64,000 nucleotides of DNA, from positions 2,629,501 through 2,693,500 of the forward strand of contig NZ_CP031395.1 in NCBI RefSeq assembly GCF_004328645.1, read 5' to 3'. A model generated the notes under the pieces. It saw nothing but the letters and a program-made list of their open reading frames with translations. It did no database searches and was not told the DNA's origin. The position numbers and the translations under genes are program-made. This document shows positions 1 through 9,526 of this stretch, piece after piece. Every line of letters starts with the position of its first letter. The first letter of the stretch is position 1. This DNA comes from Hylemonella gracilis. GTDB lineage: Bacteria; Pseudomonadota; Gammaproteobacteria; Burkholderiales; Burkholderiaceae_C.

Positions 1-1348
1 CGAGCGCGCGGACACGCGCTGCCTGGTGGTCAAGGGGGCGCCCGAAGATGTGCTGGCGCTGTGCAGCCAGCAGGATGACGGCGAGGGACGCTCTTCATCG
101 CTTCTGAACGGGAGCGCCCGGGAGGCACTGCAAGCACAGTACCAGACCCTGGAGCGGGAAGGCTTGCGCGTCCTGGGTGTCGCCTGGCGCGCGGTGGCCG
201 CCGATCACACGCACGCCGACGTGAGCGACGAGCATGAACTGATCTTCGCGGGATTTTGCGCCTTCATCGATCCTCCCAAGGTGGACGCGGGGACCGCGCT
301 GCATGCCCTGGCACGCAGTGGCGTGGACGTGAAGATCCTCACGGGCGACAGCGAACGGGTGACGCTGCATCTGTGCGCCTTGCTCAAGCTGCCGGTCGTG
401 GGGGTTTTGACCGGCCAGGAGATCGCTCAGATGGACGAGGCCGCGCTTCGGGCCAGGGTCGGTCGCACCACCCTGTTCTGCCGGGTCAATCCGGCGCAGA
501 AAAACAGGGTGATCCTTGCCTGCAAAGCCATGGGCCACGTGGTGGGTTATCTGGGCGATGGCGTCAACGACGCGCCGGCGCTGCTCTCCGCCGATGTGAG
601 CCTCACGGTCGATTCCGCCGCCGATGTGGCGCGCGAAGTGGCCGACATCGTGATGCTGGAGCACAACCTCTCGGTGCTGCACGCCGGTGTTCAGGAAGGT
701 CGGCGCACATTCGGCAACGTGATGAAGTACACCATGATGGGCACCAGCTCGAATTTCGGGAACATGGTGAGCATGGCCGGCGCCTCGCTGTTCCTGCCCT
801 TTCTGCCCATGCTTCCATCGCAAATCCTGCTGAACAACGTGCTGTACGACCTGGCGCAGACCACCATCCCGTTGGACCTCGTGGATCCGTCGGACCTGCG
901 CCGCCCGCGCAACTGGGACATGGGCTTCATCCTGCGTTACATGGGTCTGTTCGGACTGATCAGTTCCGCTTTTGATGTGCTGACCTTCTGCATTCTGCTG
1001 TGGGTATTCCAGGCAGACGATGGCCTGTTCCGGACCGGCTGGTTCATGGAATCGCTGATCACCCAGGTGCTGGTGATTTTCGTGATCCGCACCAGGGGCA
1101 AGCCCTGGGCGAGCCGCCCAAGCGCCGCGCTAATCGCCAGTTCATTGGGCGTCGTGGCGCTGGCCTTGCTGCTGCCCTTCACGCCGCTGGGGCGCCTGTT
1201 CCAGTTCGAGCAAGCACCGGCGGTGTTCTTCGTCTGGCTGCTGGGCATGGTGGTGACTTATCTGGCCCTGGTCGAACTTTGCAAGCGTTTTTTTTATGCA
1301 AGATGGGCCACGGTCCGGTCACCTGGTTCCGCGCCCCAGTTCCGCTGA
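1..1348 (+). CDS. mgtA: Magnesium-transporting P-type ATPase, C-terminal part (5' end outside window)
   Basis: The reading frame is open from the first bases of the window, so this is the 3' part of a longer gene. The protein carries KGAPE of the nucleotide-binding domain, a DPPK segment, KILTGD, and the hinge motif GDGVNDAPAL of P-type ATPases. After the hinge comes a stretch with SSNFGN and FLPFLPMLP, followed by several hydrophobic segments. That combination is typical of the Mg2+ importers MgtA/MgtB (P3B) rather than of heavy-metal pumps. The DKTGT phosphorylation site and the first membrane segments must lie upstream of the window. The expected role is ATP-driven Mg2+ uptake across the inner membrane. 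The next gene is convergent, 73 bases away. Confidence 0.88.
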   Translation, partial: ERADTRCLVVKGAPEDVLALCSQQDDGEGRSSSLLNGSAREALQAQYQTLEREGLRVLGVAWRAVAADHTHADVSDEHELIFAGFCAFIDPPKVDAGTALHALARSGVDVKILTGDSERVTLHLCALLKLPVVGVLTGQEIAQMDEAALRARVGRTTLFCRVNPAQKNRVILACKAMGHVVGYLGDGVNDAPALLSADVSLTVDSAADVAREVADIVMLEHNLSVLHAGVQEGRRTFGNVMKYTMMGTSSNFGNMVSMAGASLFLPFLPMLPSQILLNNVLYDLAQTTIPLDLVDPSDLRRPRNWDMGFILRYMGLFGLISSAFDVLTFCILLWVFQADDGLFRTGWFMESLITQVLVIFVIRTRGKPWASRPSAALIASSLGVVALALLLPFTPLGRLFQFEQAPAVFFVWLLGMVVTYLALVELCKRFFYARWATVRSPGSAPQFR

Positions 1349-1403
1349 TGCCGTCTGCCAGGGTCCGAAAAATCTCATGTGAAACTTTCAATAAGTATGG
1401 CAA

Positions 1404-1422
1404 ATCATTGATTTTCAATGAT
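1404..1422. terminator. Small inverted repeat between convergent genes
   Basis: ATCATTGA and TCAATGAT form a perfect 8-bp inverted repeat with a 3-base loop. It lies between the end of the Mg2+ ATPase and the end of the convergent carboxypeptidase gene. The stem is AT-rich and no clear T-run follows on either strand, so terminator function is only a guess. Confidence 0.25.
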
Positions 1423-2488
1423 CAATGATGGTCGTGACCATCATGATCGGCGTGGCCATGCGCATGGCCCCAGACCAGCAAGGCATCGCGTCCTTCCACC
1501 AGCAGATCGCAGCAGGCCCCGACCGGCAGCAGCACCTTGGTGGGCACATGACCGAACGGCAGACCGGTCAGCACCGGCACCTTGAGCTGGCTGCGCAGCC
1601 AGTTGACCACGCTTTGCAGCTTGAAGCCCTTGTCGTGCGCCGTGAGCTTGTAGTCGGTGAACTGGCCGAGCAAGATGGCCTGTTGCCGGCCCAGGATGCC
1701 AGCGTGCAGCAACTGGGTCAGCATGCGCTCGATGCGGTAGGGATGCTCGCCCACGTCCTCCAGGAACAGGAGGCCGCCCGCCGTCTGGGCAGCGGACGGG
1801 AAATAAGGCGTGCCCAGCAAAGACACCAGCACGGCCAGGTTGCCGCCCCACAGGGGCGCGTGTTCGATGGCCAGCCGATTGCTTTTCTTCCCGTCACTGG
1901 CCTCCAGGCGCTGCAGAAGGCGCGCCTGCCAGGCTCCGGCGGCATCCTGATCAGCGGGGGGGTTTTGGGTAGCCGCCAACCCGTCCCTTCGCCCTGCCCC
2001 AGCAGCAGGTCTTCGAAACAGGCTTGTGTGATCTCGTCCGGCGCCCCTTCCCCGCCAAAGGCCTCCAGCAGGGCGGGGCCGGCCCAGGTGATGCCGCCAC
2101 CCTGTCCCGGGTGCTGGGCCTGGGCCGCGAACACCGCAGCCTGAAAGGCCGTGAAGTCGCTCAGGCCCACGAAAGCGGTTCCGCGTTCGATGGCCTTGTG
2201 GATTTGCTTCACGGGCAGGTCGGGCAGGATGCGCGTCAGGCCATAGCCACCACGCGTGATCAGCGCCACGTCCGCACCGCTGGCCGCCGCGCGGCGGATG
2301 GCGGCCAGCCGGATGGCGTCGTCGCCCGCGAAGCGTTGCTGGCTGGCCAGGGCGGCTTCGTCGATTTCCACTTCGATGTCGGTGCCGAGGCCCGGGCCCA
2401 GGGCTTTCAGGCGTTGGATGCCACGCTTGAAAGCGGCCTTGTCGCGCACCGCGCCGGAGGGAGAGTAGATGTAGATGTGTTTGCTCAT
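1422..2488 (-). pseudogene. ldcA: LD-carboxypeptidase (peptidase family S66), apparent frameshift
   Basis: The N-terminal part starts at 2488 (MSKHIYIYSPSGAVR) and contains ITRGGYGLTR and the serine motif GLSD of muramoyltetrapeptide LD-carboxypeptidases. These cleave the terminal D-Ala from cytoplasmic murein tetrapeptides during recycling. The C-terminal half (WGGNLAVL, EDVGEHPYRIERML, GLPFGHVP) continues in another frame from about position 1979. The break falls at a run of seven Gs (plus strand, 1956-1962). One extra base there joins the halves into a 355-residue protein of normal length, reading LPKTPPADQD. This suggests a one-base deletion or a base-calling error, not old decay. The protein ends in an unusual His-rich tail, HAHGHADHDGHDHH. 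Confidence 0.8.
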
Positions 2489-2559
2489 GCCGCGGCCATT
2501 ATCGGTGGTGGTAACCGTCGCCCCGCCTCCATGAGCAGCATCCCGCCGATCGTGGCAAC

Positions 2560-3702
2560 TCAGTCGGATGCCTTGAAGGTCGCAAAGGCGCGTGGCGCGG
2601 CACGATGCCCGGCGTCGGGAAACGGCGCATCCCAGGCGTGTGCTTCTTGCGATTCGTCCGGCATGGCCGCCGGCGCCGCGCAGTGCGTCTGCAGGTGCCG
2701 CCCCGGCTCGGCCCGGGCCCAGCGCCGGCCCAGCTCGGCGACCGGGTCGCTCGCTTCGCCCGGCAGCAGCAGCGCCACCTGCCGTAGGTCCAACCGTTCG
2801 ACCAATTCCCGCAGCACCTGCAGGTGCCAGTCCAGGCTGTGCGCGCCCTCCTTCTTGGGCTTGTCGCTGCGGCCGAAGCCGATCAGGTCGGGCGCGACCA
2901 CGCGGTGCCCCTGGCCCAGCAATTGCGGAATCAGCGCGTGGTAGCGGTAGCTCCAATCGCCCTGCCCGTGCAGGCAGAGCCAAGTGAAGCGCGGGGTTGC
3001 GGTCGCACCAGCCAACGCTTCTGAGTTCCCTGCCTCGCCTTCCACCGGCGTGTCCCCCTGCCCCCCTTCGTCCAGGTAATGCAGGCGCAGGCCCGCCAGG
3101 GACGGCAGATCATTCAGGTAACGAGGGGGCCAGGGGAAATCGGGCAGATCGGCAAAACGGTGCTCGGGCGTGCGCAGCGCGTCCTCGCGCAGGGGAAAGC
3201 GCGCGGGGTCCTGTTGCGCGGCTTGCCGCGCCTCTCGGCGGCGTTGCAGGAAAAAGTCCTGCAGCATTGCGCCGCTGTCCTCGGCCAGCACGCCGCCCTG
3301 GACTTCGGTCCGATGGTTGAGCTGCCGGTGCGCGAACAGGTTCAGCACCGAGCCCGCCGCGCCGGTCTTGGGATCGGCTGCGCCATAGACCACGCGCTTG
3401 AGGCGCGCGTGCAGCATGGCCCCCGCGCACATGGGGCAAGGTTCCAGCGTCACATAGAGCGTGCAGTCGTCGAGCCGGTAGTTGCCCTGGGCCAGACCTG
3501 CGGCCCGCAAGACCTGCATTTCGGCGTGCGCCGTCGGATCATGGTCGGCGATGGGCGCGTTGCGTCCAGTGGCGAGCACGCGGCGGCCGCCGCTGCGCGG
3601 GTCCTGGTGGACCAGCACGGCCCCCACCGGCACCTCACCCGCCTGGGCGGCCTGTCGCGCCTGGTCCAGGGCGAGTCGCATGAAGTCCTGGTCGGAGTTC
3701 AT
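2560..3702 (-). CDS. tadA: tRNA adenosine(34) deaminase fused to a degenerate haloalkane-dehalogenase-like domain
   Basis: Residues 1-160 are a complete TadA deaminase. HAE at 59-61 and PCPMC at 88-92 supply the zinc ligands and catalytic Glu that convert A34 to inosine in tRNA-Arg(ACG). Residues from about 180 resemble a haloalkane-dehalogenase-type alpha/beta hydrolase (HYLDEG, CLHGQGDWSYRYHALIPQL, APDLIGFGRSDKPKKE). The nucleophile-elbow segment expected after LDLRQVALL is absent. The sequence jumps to cap-like text with DAPFPDAGHRAAPRAF and stops early, without the catalytic acid or His. The hydrolase part is therefore probably dead while the deaminase part should work. The start ATG overlaps the stop of the PaiB-like gene by 4 bases (ATGA), which suggests translational coupling. 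Confidence 0.85.
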   Translation of the reverse strand: MNSDQDFMRLALDQARQAAQAGEVPVGAVLVHQDPRSGGRRVLATGRNAPIADHDPTAHAEMQVLRAAGLAQGNYRLDDCTLYVTLEPCPMCAGAMLHARLKRVVYGAADPKTGAAGSVLNLFAHRQLNHRTEVQGGVLAEDSGAMLQDFFLQRRREARQAAQQDPARFPLREDALRTPEHRFADLPDFPWPPRYLNDLPSLAGLRLHYLDEGGQGDTPVEGEAGNSEALAGATATPRFTWLCLHGQGDWSYRYHALIPQLLGQGHRVVAPDLIGFGRSDKPKKEGAHSLDWHLQVLRELVERLDLRQVALLLPGEASDPVAELGRRWARAEPGRHLQTHCAAPAAMPDESQEAHAWDAPFPDAGHRAAPRAFATFKASD

Positions 3703-4334
3703 GCCGGTCCGTGCAAGCCCAGCCGGTCCATCCAGGCCGCCAGGCCCTGTTCATCGGGGTTGCCGGCCGCGTAAGCCGCGCGCATGGCGGCATGCGCCTC
3801 GGGCCGGTGCTGGTTGAGTTTGAGCTTGCACTGCAGCGCGGTCACGCGCAGTTCAAAGGCGACGATGCCGTTCAGCATCTTGCGCTGAAAGTCCGGGTCC
3901 AGGCCACGCCAGCGGGCCGCATACGCTGGCTCATGGTCGCCGATCAGCCGTTTGAGCAAGGCATCCTTGGCCTCGGCGTCCTCGATCAGCGTGGCCTCCA
4001 CCGTGCAATGCACGGCCAGGTAGTTCCAGGTCGGCACCCGTTGTTCGTCCGGGTAGACCTGGGGCGACATATAGGCATGCGGCCCCAGGTAGGTGACCAG
4101 TGCCCGGGGCCGGGCCTGCAGGTAGCGCCAGTGCGGATTGGGTTTGGCCACGTGGCCCAGCAGGCACAGTGCCTCGCCTTCCGCCTGCGTGTCCGACACC
4201 CCGTGCAGCGGCAGATGGGTCACGTAAGGCAAGCCTTCGTCGTCGGTGCTGATGAGGCTGGCGAACGGATGCTCGCGCATCAGCGCTAGCGCGAGCGACC
4301 GGTCCTCGGATCTGAATTGCGGCGGCAGGTACAT
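3699..4334 (-). CDS. PaiB-family FMN-binding negative transcriptional regulator
   Basis: The 211-residue protein starts MYLPPQFRSED and matches the PaiB/FMN-binding split-barrel family. Family hallmarks are REHPFASLISTDDEGLPYVTHLP near the N-terminus, HVAKPNPHWR in the middle, and YMSPQVYPDEQRVPTWNYLAVH. In Bacillus, PaiB is linked to repression of sporulation and degradative-enzyme genes. In proteobacteria the role is not settled, and flavin or heme-type binding is expected from the fold. The ORF frame extends far upstream, but that part is antisense to the PcfJ gene, so I chose the ATG at 4334. It is translationally coupled to tadA by an ATGA overlap. Confidence 0.8.
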   Translation of the reverse strand: MYLPPQFRSEDRSLALALMREHPFASLISTDDEGLPYVTHLPLHGVSDTQAEGEALCLLGHVAKPNPHWRYLQARPRALVTYLGPHAYMSPQVYPDEQRVPTWNYLAVHCTVEATLIEDAEAKDALLKRLIGDHEPAYAARWRGLDPDFQRKMLNGIVAFELRVTALQCKLKLNQHRPEAHAAMRAAYAAGNPDEQGLAAWMDRLGLHGPA

Positions 4335-4352
4335 GCGGGCAGAATGTAGCGC

Positions 4353-6311
4353 ATGAGTGGCGCATTGGTGGGCTTGCGGATCGGCGGCGAGAAAAAGCTG
4401 TTGCGCCTGCATGGCGAACGCGGTTGCGAGAGCGTGCTGACCAGCCTGCTGGCCTGGTTGCGCAGCGTCAGCGATGCGCGCCTGCACGCCTATGCGGGCA
4501 TCCTCAAGACCGTGGACGTGGCGCTGGGGCGCTATACCGCCGAACTGGAGGACAAAGAGCGCGCCATCCTGCTGGCCTTCTTCGAGGACCACCTGGGCGA
4601 AAGTTGCCAGCCGCCGACCTGGGCCGAAGCCTTCGCGGCCTTCCCCGATCTGGAAGGCTGGCACGCCGGGTTCCCCTACATGCCCGCCGCGAGCATCGAC
4701 GCCTGCGCCGATGTGCCCTGGGGTTTCCTGCTCGACCTCGACGCGGACCGCGGCACGGGTGAGCTGCAGATCTACATCAACCGCCATGCCCGTTTCGCCT
4801 GGCGCGACATGGGCACCGAGCTGGCCCCGCCTTGCTGTAGCCTGCCCTTGGCCCATGCGCGCAAGCTCTCGGCGACTGACGTGTCGGCCCTGCAGGGCCT
4901 GCTGCACCAGAATTTTTACTCCGACGGCATTGATCCCTTGCTGCCCTTGCGGGACCCCGCGCGCAGCCACCTGTCGCCCCCCTTCCCGGTTCTGGGCGCA
5001 AGCGCCGCGGGTACGGGGGACGAAGTCTGGCTGGCTCGCCTGCATCTGACGGCTGGCCACGCGAGCCTGCTGCTGGAGCGCGCGGGCCTGCGTGCCACGG
5101 TGCGCCAGGTCAGTGAACTGCGACTGGACGACCCGCATTGCGGCGCTTGGCTGCGCCAGGCGCTGGCCCCCGAGGTGCTTGCCTTGACCCTCGCCATCCA
5201 TGGCCCCGGGGCCAGTCTGGGCCACACGGCGCGGGTCGCGACGCATCTGCCCCGTCTGCCGTTCGCGGCCGATGCCCGAACCGACGCCGGGGCCGAGGTG
5301 GAAACCGGTGGCCTGCCGCTGCTGGCGCTGGGCCTGAACCCGCATGCGGGCCTCAACCTGGCTTTGAGCCCACGCGATGGCCCCGCCTTCTTCGACGCCT
5401 TGCGCGCCTGTTTCCTGGAAGGCGGCATGCGCGTGCAGGGCTGGCGTTTTCTGATCAAGCAGGACAACGCCGTGCTGCGCGCCATCCTGCAGTTCTTTCC
5501 GCCCTCGGCGCGCATCCTGCGCGGCTTCACGCATTTCATCAATCTGCTGGCGGGCAGTCTGCAGCACGAGCCCTTGACGATCGCCCGCTGCCAGCCGGCC
5601 TTGCGGGGCGTGGAGCGCATCCTGGACCGCACGCGCGGCCGCCCCGAAGCCATGCGCGAGGAAAACGCCCGCATCTTCCTGCGTGCCCTCGTGCGTGCAC
5701 GCCTCTCGCCCGAGCAGGAGGCGAACCTGGCCCATGAGGCGCAGGATGTGTCGGACTTCGTCTATGCGCACACGGCGGTGCTCAAGGGCGCGACCTGGGC
5801 GTCCTTGTGCCGCCGTTCGGACGCCTGGCACCGTGCCTTGCTGATCGGGGTGGACCCGGCCAAGGACCTGCGCTGGGCTGCCCTGCTGCCCCGTTACCAG
5901 AGCGGCGCCTATGTCGCGGTCGAACTGGACTGCGGCTACCTGTTGGCCGAGGAAGGACTGGAGCAGCGTCATTGCATCGGCAGCTACGCCAACGCCTGCG
6001 CCAGCGGGGGCACGCGGGTGTTTTCCTTGCGCCAAGGAACCGCGCAAGGACGACGCGTCGCGACACTGGAAGTGCAACGCGGCCACGACGGTGATTGGCA
6101 CATGGTGCAGATTCGGGGCAAGGCCAACACGGCGGTGCAGGATCCGCTGCTGCTGCAGGCAGCCGATCAGGTGGTGTCGGCCTATGGCGCGGCGGTGCGG
6201 GCCCAGGCTGCAGGGCTTCGCACCACCCTAGGCAACTGGGACATGCCCATCGCGGGGGACTATGCGCCCCCGCCCTATGTCATCCATCGCCAGGAACACT
6301 GGACGGGCTGA
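4353..6311 (+). CDS. PcfJ-domain protein, function unknown
   Basis: The 652-residue protein has no signal peptide and no obvious membrane segment. Its C-terminal region, around residues 525-620, carries the pattern of the PcfJ family: a conserved HCIGSY near residue 540, then RVFSLR, VATLEV and MVQIRGKANT. PcfJ-like proteins were first named on a Gram-positive conjugative plasmid and later seen on many chromosomes; their biochemistry is unknown. The rest, including DVPWGFLLDLDADRG and GMRVQGWRFLIKQDNAVLRAIL, I do not recognise. The assigned ATG lies only 18 bases from the divergent PaiB-like start with no clear Shine-Dalgarno sequence, so the true start may be a little downstream. Confidence 0.72.
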   Translation: MSGALVGLRIGGEKKLLRLHGERGCESVLTSLLAWLRSVSDARLHAYAGILKTVDVALGRYTAELEDKERAILLAFFEDHLGESCQPPTWAEAFAAFPDLEGWHAGFPYMPAASIDACADVPWGFLLDLDADRGTGELQIYINRHARFAWRDMGTELAPPCCSLPLAHARKLSATDVSALQGLLHQNFYSDGIDPLLPLRDPARSHLSPPFPVLGASAAGTGDEVWLARLHLTAGHASLLLERAGLRATVRQVSELRLDDPHCGAWLRQALAPEVLALTLAIHGPGASLGHTARVATHLPRLPFAADARTDAGAEVETGGLPLLALGLNPHAGLNLALSPRDGPAFFDALRACFLEGGMRVQGWRFLIKQDNAVLRAILQFFPPSARILRGFTHFINLLAGSLQHEPLTIARCQPALRGVERILDRTRGRPEAMREENARIFLRALVRARLSPEQEANLAHEAQDVSDFVYAHTAVLKGATWASLCRRSDAWHRALLIGVDPAKDLRWAALLPRYQSGAYVAVELDCGYLLAEEGLEQRHCIGSYANACASGGTRVFSLRQGTAQGRRVATLEVQRGHDGDWHMVQIRGKANTAVQDPLLLQAADQVVSAYGAAVRAQAAGLRTTLGNWDMPIAGDYAPPPYVIHRQEHWTG

Positions 6312-6368
6312 GGCCTGCCTAATTTGTTCCATTGCCCCGAGCATCCACCTTCGCAGATCTTCATCTCC

Positions 6369-7570
6369 ATGGCCACCGACCGCATCTCCACCGGCAACGC
6401 GGCACCGCCTTTGCCGCGCGCTGCCACGCTGGGCAGCGCGAGTGCCAATGCCAAACCGGGCGAAGTGCTGGCACTGCGCATCGAGAGTCGCAGCGGCGCG
6501 GGTGCGAACGAAGTCTTCAACGGCCGCAGCGCGGACGGGCGGCTCTTCCAGTTGAGTACGAGCGTCGCGCCCGGCATGAACCTGCAGATCGGACAGACGC
6601 TGCAGGTTCAGGTGCCGGGGGGCAGTCCCAATTCCAGTTGGCGATGCATGGCGGTGCCTTGCTCATGCCTGCGCAGCCTCAGTCCGTCGTGCCCACCCGC
6701 GCGACCGCCAGCCTCGACCTGGCCCAGGCCCGGATGGCAGACGCGGATGGCGAGGCCGCTTCCGCCGCGCCAGACCTGGACCAGTTCCTGCTGCAACGCG
6801 TCTTCCAGGGTCAGGGACTCGGGGGCGATATCTGGGTACTGGCCCAGGCCTGGCGCCACTTGGTGCTCGCACGCCTGCGCCAAGTTCAAGGATTGGCCTT
6901 TGCGCCAACGCCGCCGGGCGCCGGGCGTCCTGCTGCCGCCGCGGACGCCGCCGCCATGGCCGCCTCGCTGGCCCTGCTGCAGGCCATGACACCTGACGAA
7001 ACACGGCAAGACGACGGACTGCATTCCGCCTTGTGGGGCCCCACGGCCCAGGCGTCCAACCCTGCGCTGCTGCTGCCGCAGCTCTGGATGTTCCATACCT
7101 ATGTCTGGAACAACACCCTGCCCCTGACCTTCTGGGTGCTGCCGCGCGAGGAAGAAAAAATGGAGGGTGGGCAGGCCGCCCGCCAGCCCACCCGCGCGCG
7201 CATGCTGCGCCTGTGCTTCAAGCACCCGGTCCATGGTCCGCTCTGGGTGGATGTGCGCGTGGATGAACAGCAGGTCACCGTGGACTTCCACGCCGAGCAG
7301 GCCGACGCCGTCGCCACCTTGCTGCAGTTGCGCCCCGCCGTCAGCGCCGCGCTGGCCCAGGCCGGTCTGCACTTGCTGCGTTACCAGGTTCGGGCCGGCT
7401 CGCCGCCTCGTCCGGAAGGGAATGCCGCGCCTGCGGATTCCGCCAACCCGGCCCTGCCCACCCCCGGCATGAACAGCCTGCCTTCGCTGCTGAACTCAGC
7501 GGAAAGCACGCTGGCGCCCGAGCTCTTCCTGGCGACCGTGGGAGTGATGGAGGCCTTGCGGACGGGGTGA
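6369..7570 (+). pseudogene. FliK-like (Flg_hook domain) protein, apparent frameshift
   Basis: The N-terminal part (MATDRISTGNAAPPLP to LQIGQTLQVQVPGG) and the C-terminal part (QFQLAMHGGALL onward) are in different frames. The junction is a run of six Gs at 6617-6622. Adding one G gives a continuous 400-residue protein. The C-terminal region, with HGPLWVDVRVDEQQVTVDFHA and SAALAQAGLHLLRYQVR, has the alternating pattern of the FliK C-terminal (Flg_hook) domain, which acts in hook-length control in flagellar export. No other flagellar gene is in the window, so an orphan FliK-like protein is the safest name. Whether it is broken or only mis-sequenced cannot be decided here. Confidence 0.62.
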
Positions 7571-7579
7571 GTCGCGCGC

Positions 7580-8389
7580 TCAGCGCGCCTCGCCCACGCA
7601 GACCACGGCCTGGTGCCGCAGGTGGAACATCTCGATATCGGTCTCCAGGAAGAAGGCCGCTTCCCAGGGGTTCTTCAGGATGAACTGGGCGCGCAGCGGC
7701 TCGTACTCGGGCGCAGTGCGCGGCACGATGTAGGCCTGCATTTCCAGGATGGTGTAGTTCCAATGGATGGACTGGTCGAAGGTGAACTTGGCGCGTTCAT
7801 CGATGGTGAAGAAGCAGCGTGACTCCCGCTTCAGCACCTGAGACTTGAAGGTGCCGGGCCGCGTGATGATGAAGACATCGTCGTCTTCCGAGGAGAGGAA
7901 GGCCATCACCGTGGTGTGTGGCTGCGCGGGGGTCAGCGTGGTCAGAACGCCGATCTTGTTGTGATGGTCTTTGTCTTCGGGCACTGGAATGCGAGCCAGT
8001 GGTGAAGCGGCCAATGTGCGCGAGGGGCGTGGATCGGCCGGAAATTCGTAACCCGGCTCGCGTTGCGCTTCGACCACCTTGACGCCGTGGATCAGGCTGA
8101 ACTCGACCGGCGTCACCGTGGCCCAGTTCTCGTCCACCGCCTGCACCCGGCCCTTGTACGAGGCCCGGTAGACGCGCAGCTCGGCGTCCAGCTCGTCCAC
8201 CCCGGTCCGGTTGTCCAGGTGCAGTGTCACCAGGGAACCCTGGGCCAGCGCATGGCCCTTGGGAATGAAGAGCTGCAGCTGGTTGTCGCGGCGTGGGTAG
8301 ACCACACAGATGTGGTGCACGATGCCGCTCGCCTGGTAGGAGGCCAGCACGCCCAGAATCTGCTCGCCCAGATAGTCACGCAAGGCCAT
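7580..8389 (-). CDS. Pyridoxamine-5'-phosphate-oxidase-like (split barrel) protein
   Basis: The chosen ATG at 8389 gives 269 residues starting MALRDYLGEQILGVL. The second half contains HTTVMAFLSSEDDDVFIITRP, FKSQVLKRESRCFFTIDER and a closing region LRAQFILKNPWEAAFF. This resembles the PNPOx-like FMN-binding split-barrel fold, in which such segments line the flavin site. The first half (HHICVVYPRRDNQLQLFIP, SLVTLHLDNRTG) looks like a separate small beta domain that I cannot assign. It is cytoplasmic, with no signal or membrane segment. Its 3' end is 9 bases from the convergent FliK-like gene. The reaction is unknown. Confidence 0.55.
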   Translation of the reverse strand: MALRDYLGEQILGVLASYQASGIVHHICVVYPRRDNQLQLFIPKGHALAQGSLVTLHLDNRTGVDELDAELRVYRASYKGRVQAVDENWATVTPVEFSLIHGVKVVEAQREPGYEFPADPRPSRTLAASPLARIPVPEDKDHHNKIGVLTTLTPAQPHTTVMAFLSSEDDDVFIITRPGTFKSQVLKRESRCFFTIDERAKFTFDQSIHWNYTILEMQAYIVPRTAPEYEPLRAQFILKNPWEAAFFLETDIEMFHLRHQAVVCVGEAR

Positions 8390-8498
8390 CACGAATCCTT
8401 TGTCTTGGTGCGCGCATTCTAGACAGCTGGCCCGGCGGCCCGGCGCCACCCGAGCTGGACGGCACGCCGGTCCAGGCCGGCGCACCACAGGACCCCGC

Positions 8499-9452
<954 letters not shown>

Positions 9453-9504
9453 GTTGTCTCCTAGGTAATAAGTTCTTGGAACGCAAAGATGGCCCGCCGC
9501 CCTG

Positions 9505-9526
9505 GAGGCTGCGCGGCCGCAGGCTC
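9505..9526. other. Intercistronic hairpin between permease and binding-protein genes
   Basis: GAGGCTGCG and CGCAGGCTC can pair across a 4-base loop (CGGC) with one bulged G on each side. It spans the permease stop codon. No T-run follows on the minus strand, so it is more likely an mRNA-stabilising or processing element than a full terminator. Such elements often allow a binding protein to be made in excess over its membrane partners. Confidence 0.35.

Noticed and set aside
2489..2983. Upstream extension of the carboxypeptidase frame to 2983
   Set aside because: The extension is a shadow of the tadA fusion. The first family-like text starts MSKHIYIYSPSG at 2488.
4335..6101. Long minus-strand open frame upstream of the PaiB-like start, giving an 800-residue protein
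   Set aside because: Antisense to the PcfJ gene, with low-complexity text. The family similarity begins at MYLPPQFR, so only the 211-residue part is kept.
8410..8440. TAGAAT-like -10 box for the split-barrel gene
   Set aside because: A TAGAAT-like hexamer occurs upstream on the minus strand, but no -35 match is seen at a proper distance.
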